64,000 nucleotides of DNA from Sialis fuliginosa (Eukaryota > Arthropoda > Insecta > Megaloptera > Sialidae), in NCBI GenBank assembly GCA_961205875.1, contig OY540822.1:12278501-12342500 (forward strand), written 5' to 3'. Under the pieces are notes generated by a model, which was not told the DNA's origin, did not search any database, and worked only from the letters and a program-made list of their open reading frames with translations. Positions 31,916-41,690 of this stretch are shown piece after piece (the stretch's first letter is position 1; each line of letters opens with the position of its first letter). Position numbers and translations under genes: made by a program.

Positions 31916-32297
31916 AATAAAGGAATTTCGGCTAATACGGAGAGTCTGAGGGTCCTCTGTCAGATTTGTGAAAAATCCCGTATATAGTTATTCAGAATAG
32001 GGTTGACGCGCATGCGTGACTAGATCAGTGTTAACAACTTTTATAAATCACGCATTTTATAAAACGACTGGCCACGTTTAGCTGTGTTATATTTAATTAT
32101 TTAGTTTAAGTTAGAGTAGTCCAGGTAGATTTGGTTCCTTTTCAGGTAGGGTTAGGTTAGGTTTATTAATTGCACTAAATATTATATTAACATAGATACA
32201 ACATACTCTACTCTATTCTAACACATCAACACGTGATTTACAGAGTTTTTGACAGAGGACCCCCAGACTCTCCGTATTAACCGGAATTTCTTTATTC
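31916..32297. mobile_element. About 380-bp MITE with AATAAAGGAATTTCGG-type TIRs
   Basis: About 46 bp at each end are inverted repeats, including TAATACGGAGAGTCTG and CCTCTGTCA on the left. The right end mirrors these as TGACAGAGG and CAGACTCTCCGTATTA. No coding capacity. The interior includes a short telomere-like GGTTAGGTTAGG run. Family not assigned. Confidence 0.8.
32145..32163. repeat. Short interstitial TTAGG-like run
   Basis: GGTAGGGTTAGGTTAGGTTT contains two to three units of TTAGG, the insect telomere repeat. It lies inside a MITE and is too short to indicate a telomere. Confidence 0.6.
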
Positions 32298-32429
32298 ATG
32301 TTTTTCATTTATTAGTTAGTATTCCAAATATTTAATTGTTTACTGTCTAGTATTATAAATATTTAAAAATATTATAAATAGATATAATTTACAAACATTT
32401 ATGTTATACATATGTATATTATATGTAGT

Positions 32430-32556
32430 TAAACAGGTAACAGAACTTATAAAGAGTATACATGTAGATAAGTAGTTATGTTAAAAATTAAAACGTGTTC
32501 ATAAAAATACTAAAATGTATGTATTATACCTGTGTAGATGTAGATAAACAGGTACA
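32430..32556 (-). repeat. Hairpin unit (ACCTGT...ACAGGT), inverted copy
   Basis: The reverse complement reads GTACCTGTTTATCTACATC, then ACACAGGTATAATACATAC, and ends with TGTTACCTGTTTAAC. It is a diverged copy, in opposite orientation, of the roughly 127-bp unit at 36.2, 36.63 and 39.5 kb. A short linker joins it directly to the first 68-bp satellite monomer. Confidence 0.65.
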
Positions 32557-32573
32557 TTATAAAATTAAATCAT

Positions 32574-34495
32574 GAAAGTAGCGCCATCCATTAGACAAAA
32601 GCAGCACTACTAATTACAGACTTCTGTATTATATAGCATATGAAAGTATCGCCATCCATTATACAAAAGTAGCACTACTAATTACAGATTTCTGTATTAC
32701 GTAGCATAGGAAAGTAGCGCCATCCATTATACAAAAGCAGCAGTACTAATTATAGATTTCTGTATTATATAGCATAGGAAAGTAGCGCCATCCATTATAC
32801 AAAAGCAGCAGTACTAATTACAGATTTCTGTATTATATAGCATAGGAAAGTAGCGCCATTCATTATACAAAAGCAGCAGTACTAATTACAGATTTCTGTA
32901 TTATATAGCATAGGAAAGTAGCGCCATCCATTATACAAAAGTAGCACTACTAATTACAGATTTCTGTATTATATAGCATATGAAAGTAGCGCCATCCATT
33001 ATACAAAAGCAGCAGTACTAATTACAGATTTCTGTATTATATAGCATATGAAAGTAGCGCCATCCATTATACAAAAGCAGCAGTACTTATTACAGATTTC
33101 TGTATTATATAGTATATGATTCAACACTTACGCAGAGTTCAAGCTGTTTCTGATAGATGGCGCCACATACACCTTTTAAATTTTTTCAGAAGCTATTCCG
33201 ACTAATTGTAAGTCATGAAAATCGAAAAAGTAGCATTACTAATTACTGATTTCTGTATTATATAGCATATGAAAGTAGCGCTATCCATTATACAAAAGCA
33301 GCAGTACTAATTACAGATTTCTGTATTATATAGCATAGGAAAGTAGCGCCATCCATTATACAAAAGTAGCACTACTAATTACAGACTTCTGTATTACATA
33401 GCATAGGAAAGTAGCGCCATCCATTATACAAAAGCAGCAGTATTAATTACAGATTTCTGTATTACATAGCATAGGAAAGTAGCGCCATCCATTATACAAA
33501 AGTAGCACTACTAATTACAGATTTCTGTATTACATAGCATAGGAAAGTAGCGCCATCCATTATACAAAAGCAGCAGTATTAATTACAGATTTCTGTATTA
33601 CATAGCATAGGAAAGTAGCGCCATCCATTATACAAAAGCAGCACTACTAATTACAGATTTCTGTATTATATAGCATAGGAAAGTAGCGCCATCCATTATA
33701 CAAAGGTAGCACTACTAATTACAGATTTCTGTATTATATAGCATATGAAAGTAGCGCCATCCATTATACAAAAGCAGCAGTACTAATTACAGATTTCTGT
33801 ATTATATAGTATATGGTTCAACACTTACGCAGAGTTCAAGCTGTTTCTGATAGATGGCGCCACATACACCTTTTAAATTTTTTCAGAAGCTATTCCGACT
33901 TATTGTAAGTCATGAAAATCGAAAAAGTAGCATTACTAATTACTGATTTCTGTATTATATAGCATATGAAAGTAGCGCCATCCATTATACAAAAGCAGCA
34001 GTACTAATTACAGATTTCTGTATTATATAGCATAGGAAAGTAGCGCCATCCATTATACAAAAGTAGCACTACTAATTACAGATTTCTGTATTACATAGCA
34101 TAGGAAAGTAGCGCCATCCATTATACAAAAGCAGCAGTACTAATTACAGATTTCTGTATTACATAGCATAGGAAAGTAGCGCCATCCATTATACAAAAGT
34201 AGCACTACTAATTACAGATTTCTGTATTATATAGCATAGGAAAGTAGCGCCATCCATTATACAAAGGTAGCACTACTAATTACAGATTTCTGTATTATAT
34301 AGCATATGAAAGTAGCGCCATCCATTATACAAAAGCAGCAGTACTAATTACAGATTTCTGTATTATATAGTATATGGTTCAACACTTACGCAGAGTTCAA
34401 GCTGTTTCTGATAGATGGCGCCACATACACCTTTTAAATTTTTTTAGAAGCTATTCCGACTAATTGTAAGTCATGAAAATCGAAAAAAGTGTTTT
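32574..34495. repeat. 68-bp satellite organised in a 697-bp higher-order repeat
   Basis: GAAAGTAGCGCCATCCATTA recurs exactly every 68 bp: eight monomers from 32574, eight from 33271 and six from 33968 (22 in total). Each block ends in a different segment of about 120-150 bp (at 33118, 33815 and 34376) beginning TTCAACACTTACGCAGAG and containing AGATGGCGCCACATAC. Block starts are 697 bp apart both times, so this is a true higher-order repeat of eight monomers plus a 153-bp spacer. The last block has lost two monomers. Each monomer contains the small palindrome TACAGATTTCTGTA. Monomers are more than 90% alike by eye. Confidence 0.95.
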
Positions 34496-36060
34496 TCGAC
34501 TGTTTTTTAAGCCATACTATTACCTTCTTTCGATTTAGAAAAAAAATTTTTTTCGCGAGTTAGAGACGCTATCGTATGAATTAGGGCACCCTGATTCCAA
34601 ATATGCCCATAAAAAGTTGCGCTCGGATCGATAAAACGGTTTTTTATCAACTTTTGTCTTTAAAAATTTCATCAAATTTTGAACCAGTGAATTGATTTAA
34701 AATATATTATCATTTCTGATATCAGCGAGTCATATATTATTATCACAAAAAAGGTAATTTAGTTCAAAATTGTAATACTAATTTCATATATTTTAAAATT
34801 TCGCGGGGGGTTTCAACCCCAAAACCCCCCCCGTTCCTACGCCACTGGGTTCAAGCCACAAATCATTAAATATAATAAAAAGCTAATAAGCGATCGTGAT
34901 AGCACATCTGGGGACTTGTATGCATTCGATCAGTCGTTTTTCAGCTTTCGTGCAGATAGCATCTGACATTTGTTAACTATTATGTGTGAAAATATCGAAT
35001 TAAATACGGTTTGTTGTGTCATTATAACATGCCACAATTGAAGTGTCAGTGTTAACAAAGCGAACAGTGGGATAATTTCTCATGTGTAAGTACTTATGTG
35101 ACTTATGTTTTCAAATATTATGTACGCCATATTTATTATTATTGTTCTCTGCGCATGCTCGTACAGAACAGTATACTCTGATAGATGCCACAAGTGCGCA
35201 TGCCTGGCTTTACCGCCGACAAATTCTCAACGCACCGAAAGTCGGCACACTGTGTACTGTGTTAAAATTGGCCTATGAGCCTTCTATTATTTTTTATATT
35301 CTGTGGTTCAAGCTGTTTCTGCTAGATTTTTTAAATTTCAGTATTTTTTCAGAAGCCATTCCGACTAAGTAAAATTTTTTTTTACGAGCTAGAGACGCTA
35401 TCGTATGTATTAGGGCATAGGTGTCCAACCTTTTGAACCTTCCGGGCCGCATAATAAAAATTTTATTTAATTTGGTTCACTAAGGGCCGCAGTTTATAAC
35501 AACTGAGGACCTTTTTTTTTTTTGGTCGCGTCAGTTTCAATTCCTACAATTTCTAGTTTTATTATAAATATCTATATATACATATATATAAATAGAGTTA
35601 GATTAGGAAGACCTTTTTTTTTTTTTAGTCGTACATACTATTTTTAATGTAAGTTTATGTATTATCAATAAATTTATTTATTTTTTTAAATTATGCTCGC
35701 GGGCCGCGGGTTGGACAATCTTGTATTAGGGCATCCTGAGTCCAAAAATGTACATAAAATTTTAATATGTATTTTTGGAATCAGGGTGGCCTTATACAAA
35801 CGATAGCGGCTCTAACTTGACAAAAAATTTGACTTAGTCGAAATGGCATCTGAAAAAATTATTGAAATTTAATAGGTACATGTGGCACCATCTAGCGGGA
35901 CAAACATGAAGAGTCAAAAAGTTGTTATTTCAAGCTGTTTTTGGTAGATGGCATCACATGTACATTCTAATTTCAATATTTGTTTCAGATGCCATTCCGA
36001 CTAAATCAATTTTTTTTGTCAATGTAGATACGCTATTGTATGTATTAATTAATGAATTTA
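34496..36060. repeat. Nested direct and inverted copies of the satellite spacer family
   Basis: The segment containing TTCCGACTAA, then AGAGACGCTATCGTATG and TTAGGGCACCCTGA, occurs near 34.45-34.6, 35.31-35.42, 35.77-35.92 (reversed) and 35.93-36.05 kb. A foldback centre lies near 35.76 kb. GC-rich CCCCAAAACCCCCCCC at about 34.82 kb looks like a further transposon end. It is interrupted by the hAT-like insertion at 35.42 kb. Confidence 0.7.
35419..35722. mobile_element. hAT-like non-autonomous insertion
   Basis: The left end AGGTGTCCAACCTTTTGAAC with GGGCCGC and the right end GCGGGCCGCGGGTTGGACA are inverted-repeat termini typical of hAT-class elements in insects. GTATTAGGGCAT occurs immediately before and after, giving a target duplication of at least 8 bp. 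A paralogous uninterrupted site exists at about 34582. No coding capacity; about 304 bp. Confidence 0.75.
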
Positions 36061-36200
36061 AAATCTGGTAATATATGTTATCAACGTGTGCTTTTACATA
36101 CGATACCATGTTTAATAGTATTATAATTGAAATGGGTGTATTTTTCAGTACAAACATCGATACATCCTTATATTGAATATATTCGATTTGATTTTATAAT

Positions 36201-36327
36201 ATACCTGTTCATCTACACAGGTATAATACGTATGTTTGTTAATATACTGAATTTATAACATCTACATATTTATCTACATAGATGCTCTTAATTGGTTCTT
36301 TGTAACCTGTTTATCTACACAGGTATA
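36201..36327 (+). repeat. Hairpin unit ACCTGTTxATCTACACAGGT, copy 1
   Basis: A unit of about 127 bp, bounded at both ends by the inverted-repeat motif ACCTGTTTATCTACACAGGT. An internal hairpin (ATCTACATAGAT) is present. It is repeated at 36631-36754 and 39498-39632, and reversed at 32430-32556. Confidence 0.75.
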
Positions 36328-36437
36328 GAGTATTGTACTATTGACTGTACTTACCTTTTTTATAAATAATACATGCATACTTACTTATTACATGGCGTCA
36401 TTGTTGATACACACATACATGCTATATATTATAGGTG

Positions 36438-36461
36438 CACCTACACCATATGGTGGAGGTG
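36438..36461. repeat. Palindrome CACCTACACCAT/ATGGTGGAGGTG
   Basis: A 24-bp near-perfect palindrome with one mismatched pair. A second copy lies at 39349-39372. In both places it sits on the same side of a single reversed 68-bp monomer and a hairpin unit, so it is part of the repeated element. Confidence 0.7.
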
Positions 36462-36499
36462 CGTACATTATATCTCATTTATATGAACTATAATTTCGA

Positions 36500-36556
36500 T
36501 AATGCAGAAATCTGTAATTTGTAGTGTAGCTTTTTAACAAGGGATGGCGCCACTTA
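36500..36556 (-). repeat. Single reversed 68-bp satellite monomer
   Basis: GCAGAAATCTGTAATTTGTAG through GATGGCGCCAC is the reverse complement of the 32.6-34.4 kb satellite monomer. Here it is single-copy and lies between the palindrome at 36438 and the hairpin unit at 36631. Confidence 0.75.
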
Positions 36557-36630
36557 TATTTATATGCGATTTAATTTTTATATCATAATTATATTAAATA
36601 TATATAGTTGTTTAGTATTTGATAATAAAT

Positions 36631-36754
36631 ATACCTGTTTATCTACATAGGTATAATACGTATGTTTGTTAACTTACTGAATTTATAACATCTATTTATC
36701 TACATAGATGCTCTTAATTAGTTATTTGTTACCTGTTTATCTACACAGGTATAA
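36631..36754 (+). repeat. Hairpin unit, copy 2
   Basis: Begins ATACCTGTTTATCTACATAG and ends ACCTGTTTATCTACACAGGT. It closely matches the 36201 copy, including the middle GTATGTTTGTTAACTTACTG. Confidence 0.75.
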
Positions 36755-38155
36755 AATACGTATTGTATAATTGAAAATTACTTACCTTTTATTTATAAAT
36801 AATATTATATACTTATTACATGGCGTCATTGTTGAGTCATACATACTACGATGCACCTATTGATTATTTGTTATGAAAATACTTTTTATAGTATTTGTGT
36901 ATAATAAAAAAATATAATAAAACAGGCCATCTTGGGATTCAAACACTTATTATTTATTTTGAATAAAATAAATAATAAATTTTGTTTTGTCTGATTATTT
37001 ACTTATTTTTTCACAGTGCGACTTCCCGTCGTCGGATTTTCTTCAAATTTGGAATTCTTATTTATTCTCGGTGACCAGGCCCAGATAAAGGGGAAGCTAG
37101 GAGGACCAATATTATTTTTAATACAAAAACCTCATATGACCCAGGACTCTGTAAATGTTATAAGACGGTACTGTTTCTAGAACGTGACAATAATTAGAAA
37201 ATATAAATTACATAGGTAATTTTTAAATTATTTACTGCATGTAGTTTGAATAAATAATGTGTCTTTTGTCTTTGGTGTTTTTTTGGAGATTGTAATTTTT
37301 TTATGTAACAACATAGGTATATTATTTATTTAATTAATCATAAAATGTTCAGAAGTAGGCTCTTTAATAAAATTGTCGAGGCAGTCCAACCCTGTATTCA
37401 CAGTTGAAATCAGTTATTTAAATCGCACGATTTAAAAAAAATTAAATTCTCCACGTAAGTTAAGAGTTAACAAAACAAACGTAATTTTTATTCATTTCAT
37501 AAAAAAATGCAGTAAGAAAAATTTTCGCGGGGTGGGGGGTAAATACATGTGAGTTAATATGTTAATATGTTAATATGTGTTTCCTACGTAATTTTTTTAT
37601 AAATATGTATTCATTAAAATTATATACTTGCTATCTACTAATTTTATATTATTATTTGTTAATATTATAGTCTCCAAAATTTATAAATTGCGTCATATTT
37701 ACATTCAATTTTAAATATTTTTATTGTACCAATTAGATAAGTTAGTCATTGTCAGTTTAATATTATTAAGTAAAGAATTATTGCGAAGAGCGTTAAATAT
37801 GAAGCGCAATATTTTTAATAAAAATACTTCAAACCAAATCAATTAAAATATTTATTTTTTAAATTTTGAATTGTATTGTAAATTTCAGAATTACCTCATT
37901 ATTTATTATTGATTTTGAATATGTTTATATGAAATATGAGAGCATATTTTGTACCAAGTGTGCTTTATTTCGTGTATTATACATAAATAATAAAGACCGA
38001 TTTTTTTAAACTACTGTCTTTTTATTTTCTCTCTTTTCAGATCGACCTCAGTTATTTTTAGAATTTAAAAAAAGCATCTATGTCAATAAATAGATGTGAT
38101 ATAAACATACCTACTATAGTATGTAATGTACTGATAATATTTTTTTGTTGCTATA

Positions 38156-39295
38156 CTAACTCCATCTAGTGGCAAAATGATGAACCATCAAAAATCGTGA
38201 CGTCATTAGCCGAGATAAGCTCCGAATCCTGAAATTTTAGGTGTTATATAATCAAAACGGAGCTTATCTTGGCTAAGTTTATTTGTCTTTGAAATAGTGG
38301 CGCCATCTAGCGGCAAAATGATGAACTACCAAAAATCGTGACGTCATTAGCCGAGATAAGCTCCGAATCCTGAAATTTTAGGTGTTATATAATCAAAACG
38401 GAGCTTGTCTTGGCTAAGTTTATTTGTCTTTGAAACAGTGGCGCCATCTAGCGGCAAAATGATGAACTACCAAAAATCGTGACGTCATTAGCCGAGATAA
38501 GCTCCGAATCCTGAAATTTAAGGTGTTATATAATCAAAACGGAGCTTATCTTGGCTAAGTTTATTTGTCTTTGAAATAGTGGCGCCATCTAGCGGCAAAA
38601 TGATGAACTACCAAAAATCGTGACGTCATTAGCCGAGATAAGCTCCGAATCCTGAAATTTTAGGTGTTATATAATCAAAACGGAGCTTATCTCGGCTAAG
38701 TTTATTTGTCTTTGAAATAGTGGCGCCATCTAGCGGCAAAATGATGAACTATCAAAAATCGTGACGTCATTAGCCGAGATAAGCTCCGAATCCTGAAATT
38801 TAAGGTGTTATATAATCAAAACGGAGCTTATCTCGGCTAAGTTTATTTGTCTTTGAAATAGTGGCGCCATCTAGCGGAAAAATGATGAACTATCAAAAAT
38901 CGTGACGTCATTAGCCGAGATAAGCTCCGAATCCTGAAATTTTAGGTGTTATATAATCAAAACGGAGCTTATCTTGGCTAAGTTTATTTGTCTTTGAAAT
39001 AGTGGCGCCATCTAGCGGCAAAATGATGAACTACCAAAAATCGTGACGTCATTAGCCGAGATAAGCTCCGAATCCTGAAATTTTAGGTGTTATATAATCA
39101 AAACGGAGCTTGTCTTGGCTAAGTTTATTTGTCTTTGAAATAGTGGCGCCATCTAGCGGTAAAATGATGAACTACCAAAAATCGTGACGTCATTAGCCGA
39201 GATAAGCTCCGAATCCTGAAATTTTAGGTGTTATATAATCAAAACGGAGCTTATCTCGGCTAAGTTTTTATTTCTTGATGATCTAGCGGCAAATC
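38156..39295. repeat. 141-bp hairpin satellite, eight copies
   Basis: GTGGCGCCATCTAGCGG recurs at 38297, 38438, 38579, 38720, 38861, 39002 and 39143, exactly 141 bp apart. A diverged first copy starts at 38156 and a fragment of a ninth lies near 39290. Each complete monomer carries TGACGTCA, then the stem TTAGCCGAGATAAGCTCCG. A loop of about 35 bp follows, then the complementary arm CGGAGCTTATCTTGGCTAA, which is perfect in the copies with CTCGGCTAA. Copies are about 97% alike by eye. Confidence 0.95.
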
Positions 39296-39348
39296 TACTA
39301 GCAGATGCTCTTATGTCCTATTTTATATTTTTATCTACACATATATGA

Positions 39349-39632
39349 CACCTACACCATATGGTTGAGGTGCGGACATTATAATGTTCATATACAAGCT
39401 AGCATTTTGATAATGCAGAAATCTGTAATTAGTAGTGCTACTTTTGTATAAATGATGGCGCCACTTAGATTTATGTTATGCGATTTTATTTAATAATACA
39501 CCTGTTTATATATACACAGGTATAACAGTAACACATGCATGTTTATGAACTGACTGAATTTATAATATCTATTTATTTACATAGATACTCATATTTGGCT
39601 CTTTATAACCTGTTTATCTACACAGGTATAAA
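39349..39632 (-). repeat. Complete single-copy element: palindrome, monomer, hairpin unit
   Basis: In order on the plus strand: palindrome CACCTACACCAT/ATGGTTGAGGTG (39349-39372), one reversed 68-bp monomer (about 39412-39472), a linker, then the hairpin unit (39498-39632). This is the best-preserved copy of the element whose monomer is amplified at 32.6 kb. About 284 bp, with no coding capacity. Confidence 0.75.
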
Positions 39633-40033
39633 GTAATGTAGCTTTATACTTTCCATTTTGAAATATTATATGCCTGTACTATTTAAGATTTAAAAAAATG
39701 AAAATTGTGGATTATTTAAATACATATAAAATTCATTATTAAATTGAATAATAGTGGTAGTACAAAAATATTTTTTATTGTAGTATGTTTATTGAAATTA
39801 ATTATTATAACAATTATCATTTATTAATTATTTTATATTTGACACGAATAATATTTGTATTCAAATCCTAATTGTTCCAACTGTAACATTCTTTAATCCC
39901 CGCTACCATATACTATTAAACCTGCTATGATCAGCCTATAAGCAACATCCGACTCTCTCTCTCGTGTTCCTGTGTCTCCAAACAAAACGAAAACACAACA
40001 CGTAAGGAGTTGTTTGAAGGGCACAAAATTATG

Positions 40034-40181
40034 AAATGGTGGTTTCCAAAACTCGTTCGTTCCATTAAAAAAAAATCGAGATGTCAGTGGATTTTGAAAG
40101 AATTTTTGGCATTATTTCATATTATAATGTCACATCTCGATTTTTTTTAAATGGAACGAACGAGTTTTGAAAATCACCGTC
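40034..40181. mobile_element. Foldback element, AAAACTCGTTCGTTCCAT arms
   Basis: Arms of about 50 bp (40034-40086 and 40127-40181) are inverted repeats containing ACTCGTTCGTTCCATT and ATCGAGATGT, around a loop of about 40 bp. No coding capacity. Probably a small MITE. Confidence 0.75.
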
Positions 40182-40287
40182 TTATTTGTATTTTGTTACT
40201 TTAAAAGATAGATAAAAACGATAAGTAAAAATAAGATCTGATGTATCAAAAATTAATAATTTGATATTGACAATATAAATATAAATA

Positions 40288-40330
40288 CAGAGGAACCTCG
40301 TTAGTATGTTTTTAAAGGGGCTGAGGGTAA
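40288..40330 (+). mobile_element. Isolated pogo/Tigger-like terminus
   Basis: CAGAGGAACCTCGTTAGTATG resembles the termini of the 1456-1621 element. The opposite end was not found, so this is a remnant. Confidence 0.45.
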
Positions 40331-40639
40331 CATGTTATACTTATTATAATTTGTTTGTGAGCTTTAAGATCAGTTTACAAAAATTAAAGAATTTTTAAGA
40401 GTAAAAAAAATACAGAAAACAGATTTTTATAATTGCACGTCGATTCAAACCCGCAATAAAAAAAAATAGAATCCAAATTTTGAGGGGGTCAAAAGTAGTC
40501 ACTACCTCCCCGCTGAAAATTCTGGAGGGAAACTGCCCCCTCTTGTCCCCCCGGTTCCGGCACCACTGAATACGATTTATTATGTATTTGTATTCAATGC
40601 TTAGAGATTAAATATTAGATAATATATAGTCCAGTCTAT

Positions 40640-40815
40640 TGCATTGCCCCCACAGAGGGGGGGAGGGTCTGACAGGAGGCCCGGGGCTAAGGAGGCCCCG
40701 GCACGGTGAGTCAATGAGCTTCTTTTTGGCTTGTCAAAAAAAATGTCTTTGGTTCTTTAGCAGGAGGGGGCCCGTCGAAAATCGTAGCCCGGGGGCCCAC
40801 GATAGAATGTATGCC
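40640..40815. mobile_element. GC-rich transposon fragment
   Basis: A locally GC-rich patch with GGAGGCCCGGGGC, GGGGGCCCGTCGAAAATCG and AGCCCGGGGGCCCACGA in AT-rich surroundings. The repeated GGGCCC blocks look like a degraded DNA-transposon end. The open frame across it has no family resemblance and I do not call it a gene. Confidence 0.4.
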
Positions 40816-41690
40816 ACATTCAGAAATAAAGGATCAGTACTTCTTCTGAATGTGATTAAAAAAACGCCATTAAAATTAAGATATTTATATTTGATGGCCT
40901 AGATAAATCAATAAAAAAGTCAACATTGTTATCGTTTCTTGTACAATTTCAATATTTATGGTTTCGTTTTACATGAAATATCAATTATTTTTCCCATGAA
41001 ACATTTAAATATGTCACATGATGTTCACAAACATGTACTCATTAAAATATTTAATCTTTCTACATTCCAGATATCTTCTAAAGTACCTTTTGTTTTAAGA
41101 TATCTGTTATAATTTAATTATTATTATCGTTTAAAATCATTCCACAATCACAGTCGTTCTTCTTTAGAATACATGTAAGTAACTATTATTACTTATATAT
41201 ACATACATATTTATATATGTTTAATGCAAAATAATATAAATGCATTATATTTGTTTTTAAATTAATACAGATACTGTATTTATTTTATTAGCTGTATTTG
41301 TAGTTTTTATGATAAATTTTTATCTAAATTCTTTGGATTATATATTTTATAGATAAACACAAAAGAAGAGAGATTCAAAAATGTTTTTTAATGTAAAAAT
41401 GGCCATAAATAAAATTGATTTATAAATAAAAAATCCTTGAAATAAAGACATTTATTTTTCACGAAAATATACATGTTGCTACACTTAAATTACAATTCAC
41501 AGTTAAAAGTAAACTTTGATAATGAATTTAAATACACAAGGCTATCCTCCTTAGGTAAATATAACATTTATGAAGAATTAAGATAAAGTTTTTTTTCACT
41601 CGCAGTATAATCTATACTGTTGCCATTTTTAAATGTATTTTGTACGTTATTCACTTCTGGATAGTTAAGTTATAAGTTTTATTGGTCGAA

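Larger units (their letters stand above)
31498..41690. other. 10-kb gene-free, repeat-dominated region
   Basis: No exon is supportable on either strand. The content is largely repeats listed separately: a MITE at 31.9 kb, a 68-bp satellite at 32.57-34.5 kb, nested inverted repeats and a hAT-like insertion at 34.5-36.1 kb, hairpin-ended element copies at 36.2-36.8 kb, a 141-bp satellite at 38.16-39.28 kb, another element copy at 39.35-39.63 kb, a foldback element at 40.03 kb and a GC-rich transposon fragment at 40.6 kb. The stretch just before 41.69 kb presumably holds the V-ATPase promoter. Confidence 0.65.

Noticed and set aside
35082..35372. 96-residue frame in the repeat domain
   Set aside because: It starts without ATG, overlaps repeat-family sequence, and shows no domain. 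Treated as chance or transposon remnant.
32574..39295. Regular direct repeats that could suggest a CRISPR array
   Set aside because: The setting is eukaryotic. The repeats are contiguous satellites without unique spacers between each unit and without cas genes.
40639..40902. GC-rich 87-residue frame
   Set aside because: It lies on a GGGCCC-rich transposon fragment, with no splice-linked continuation and no family resemblance.
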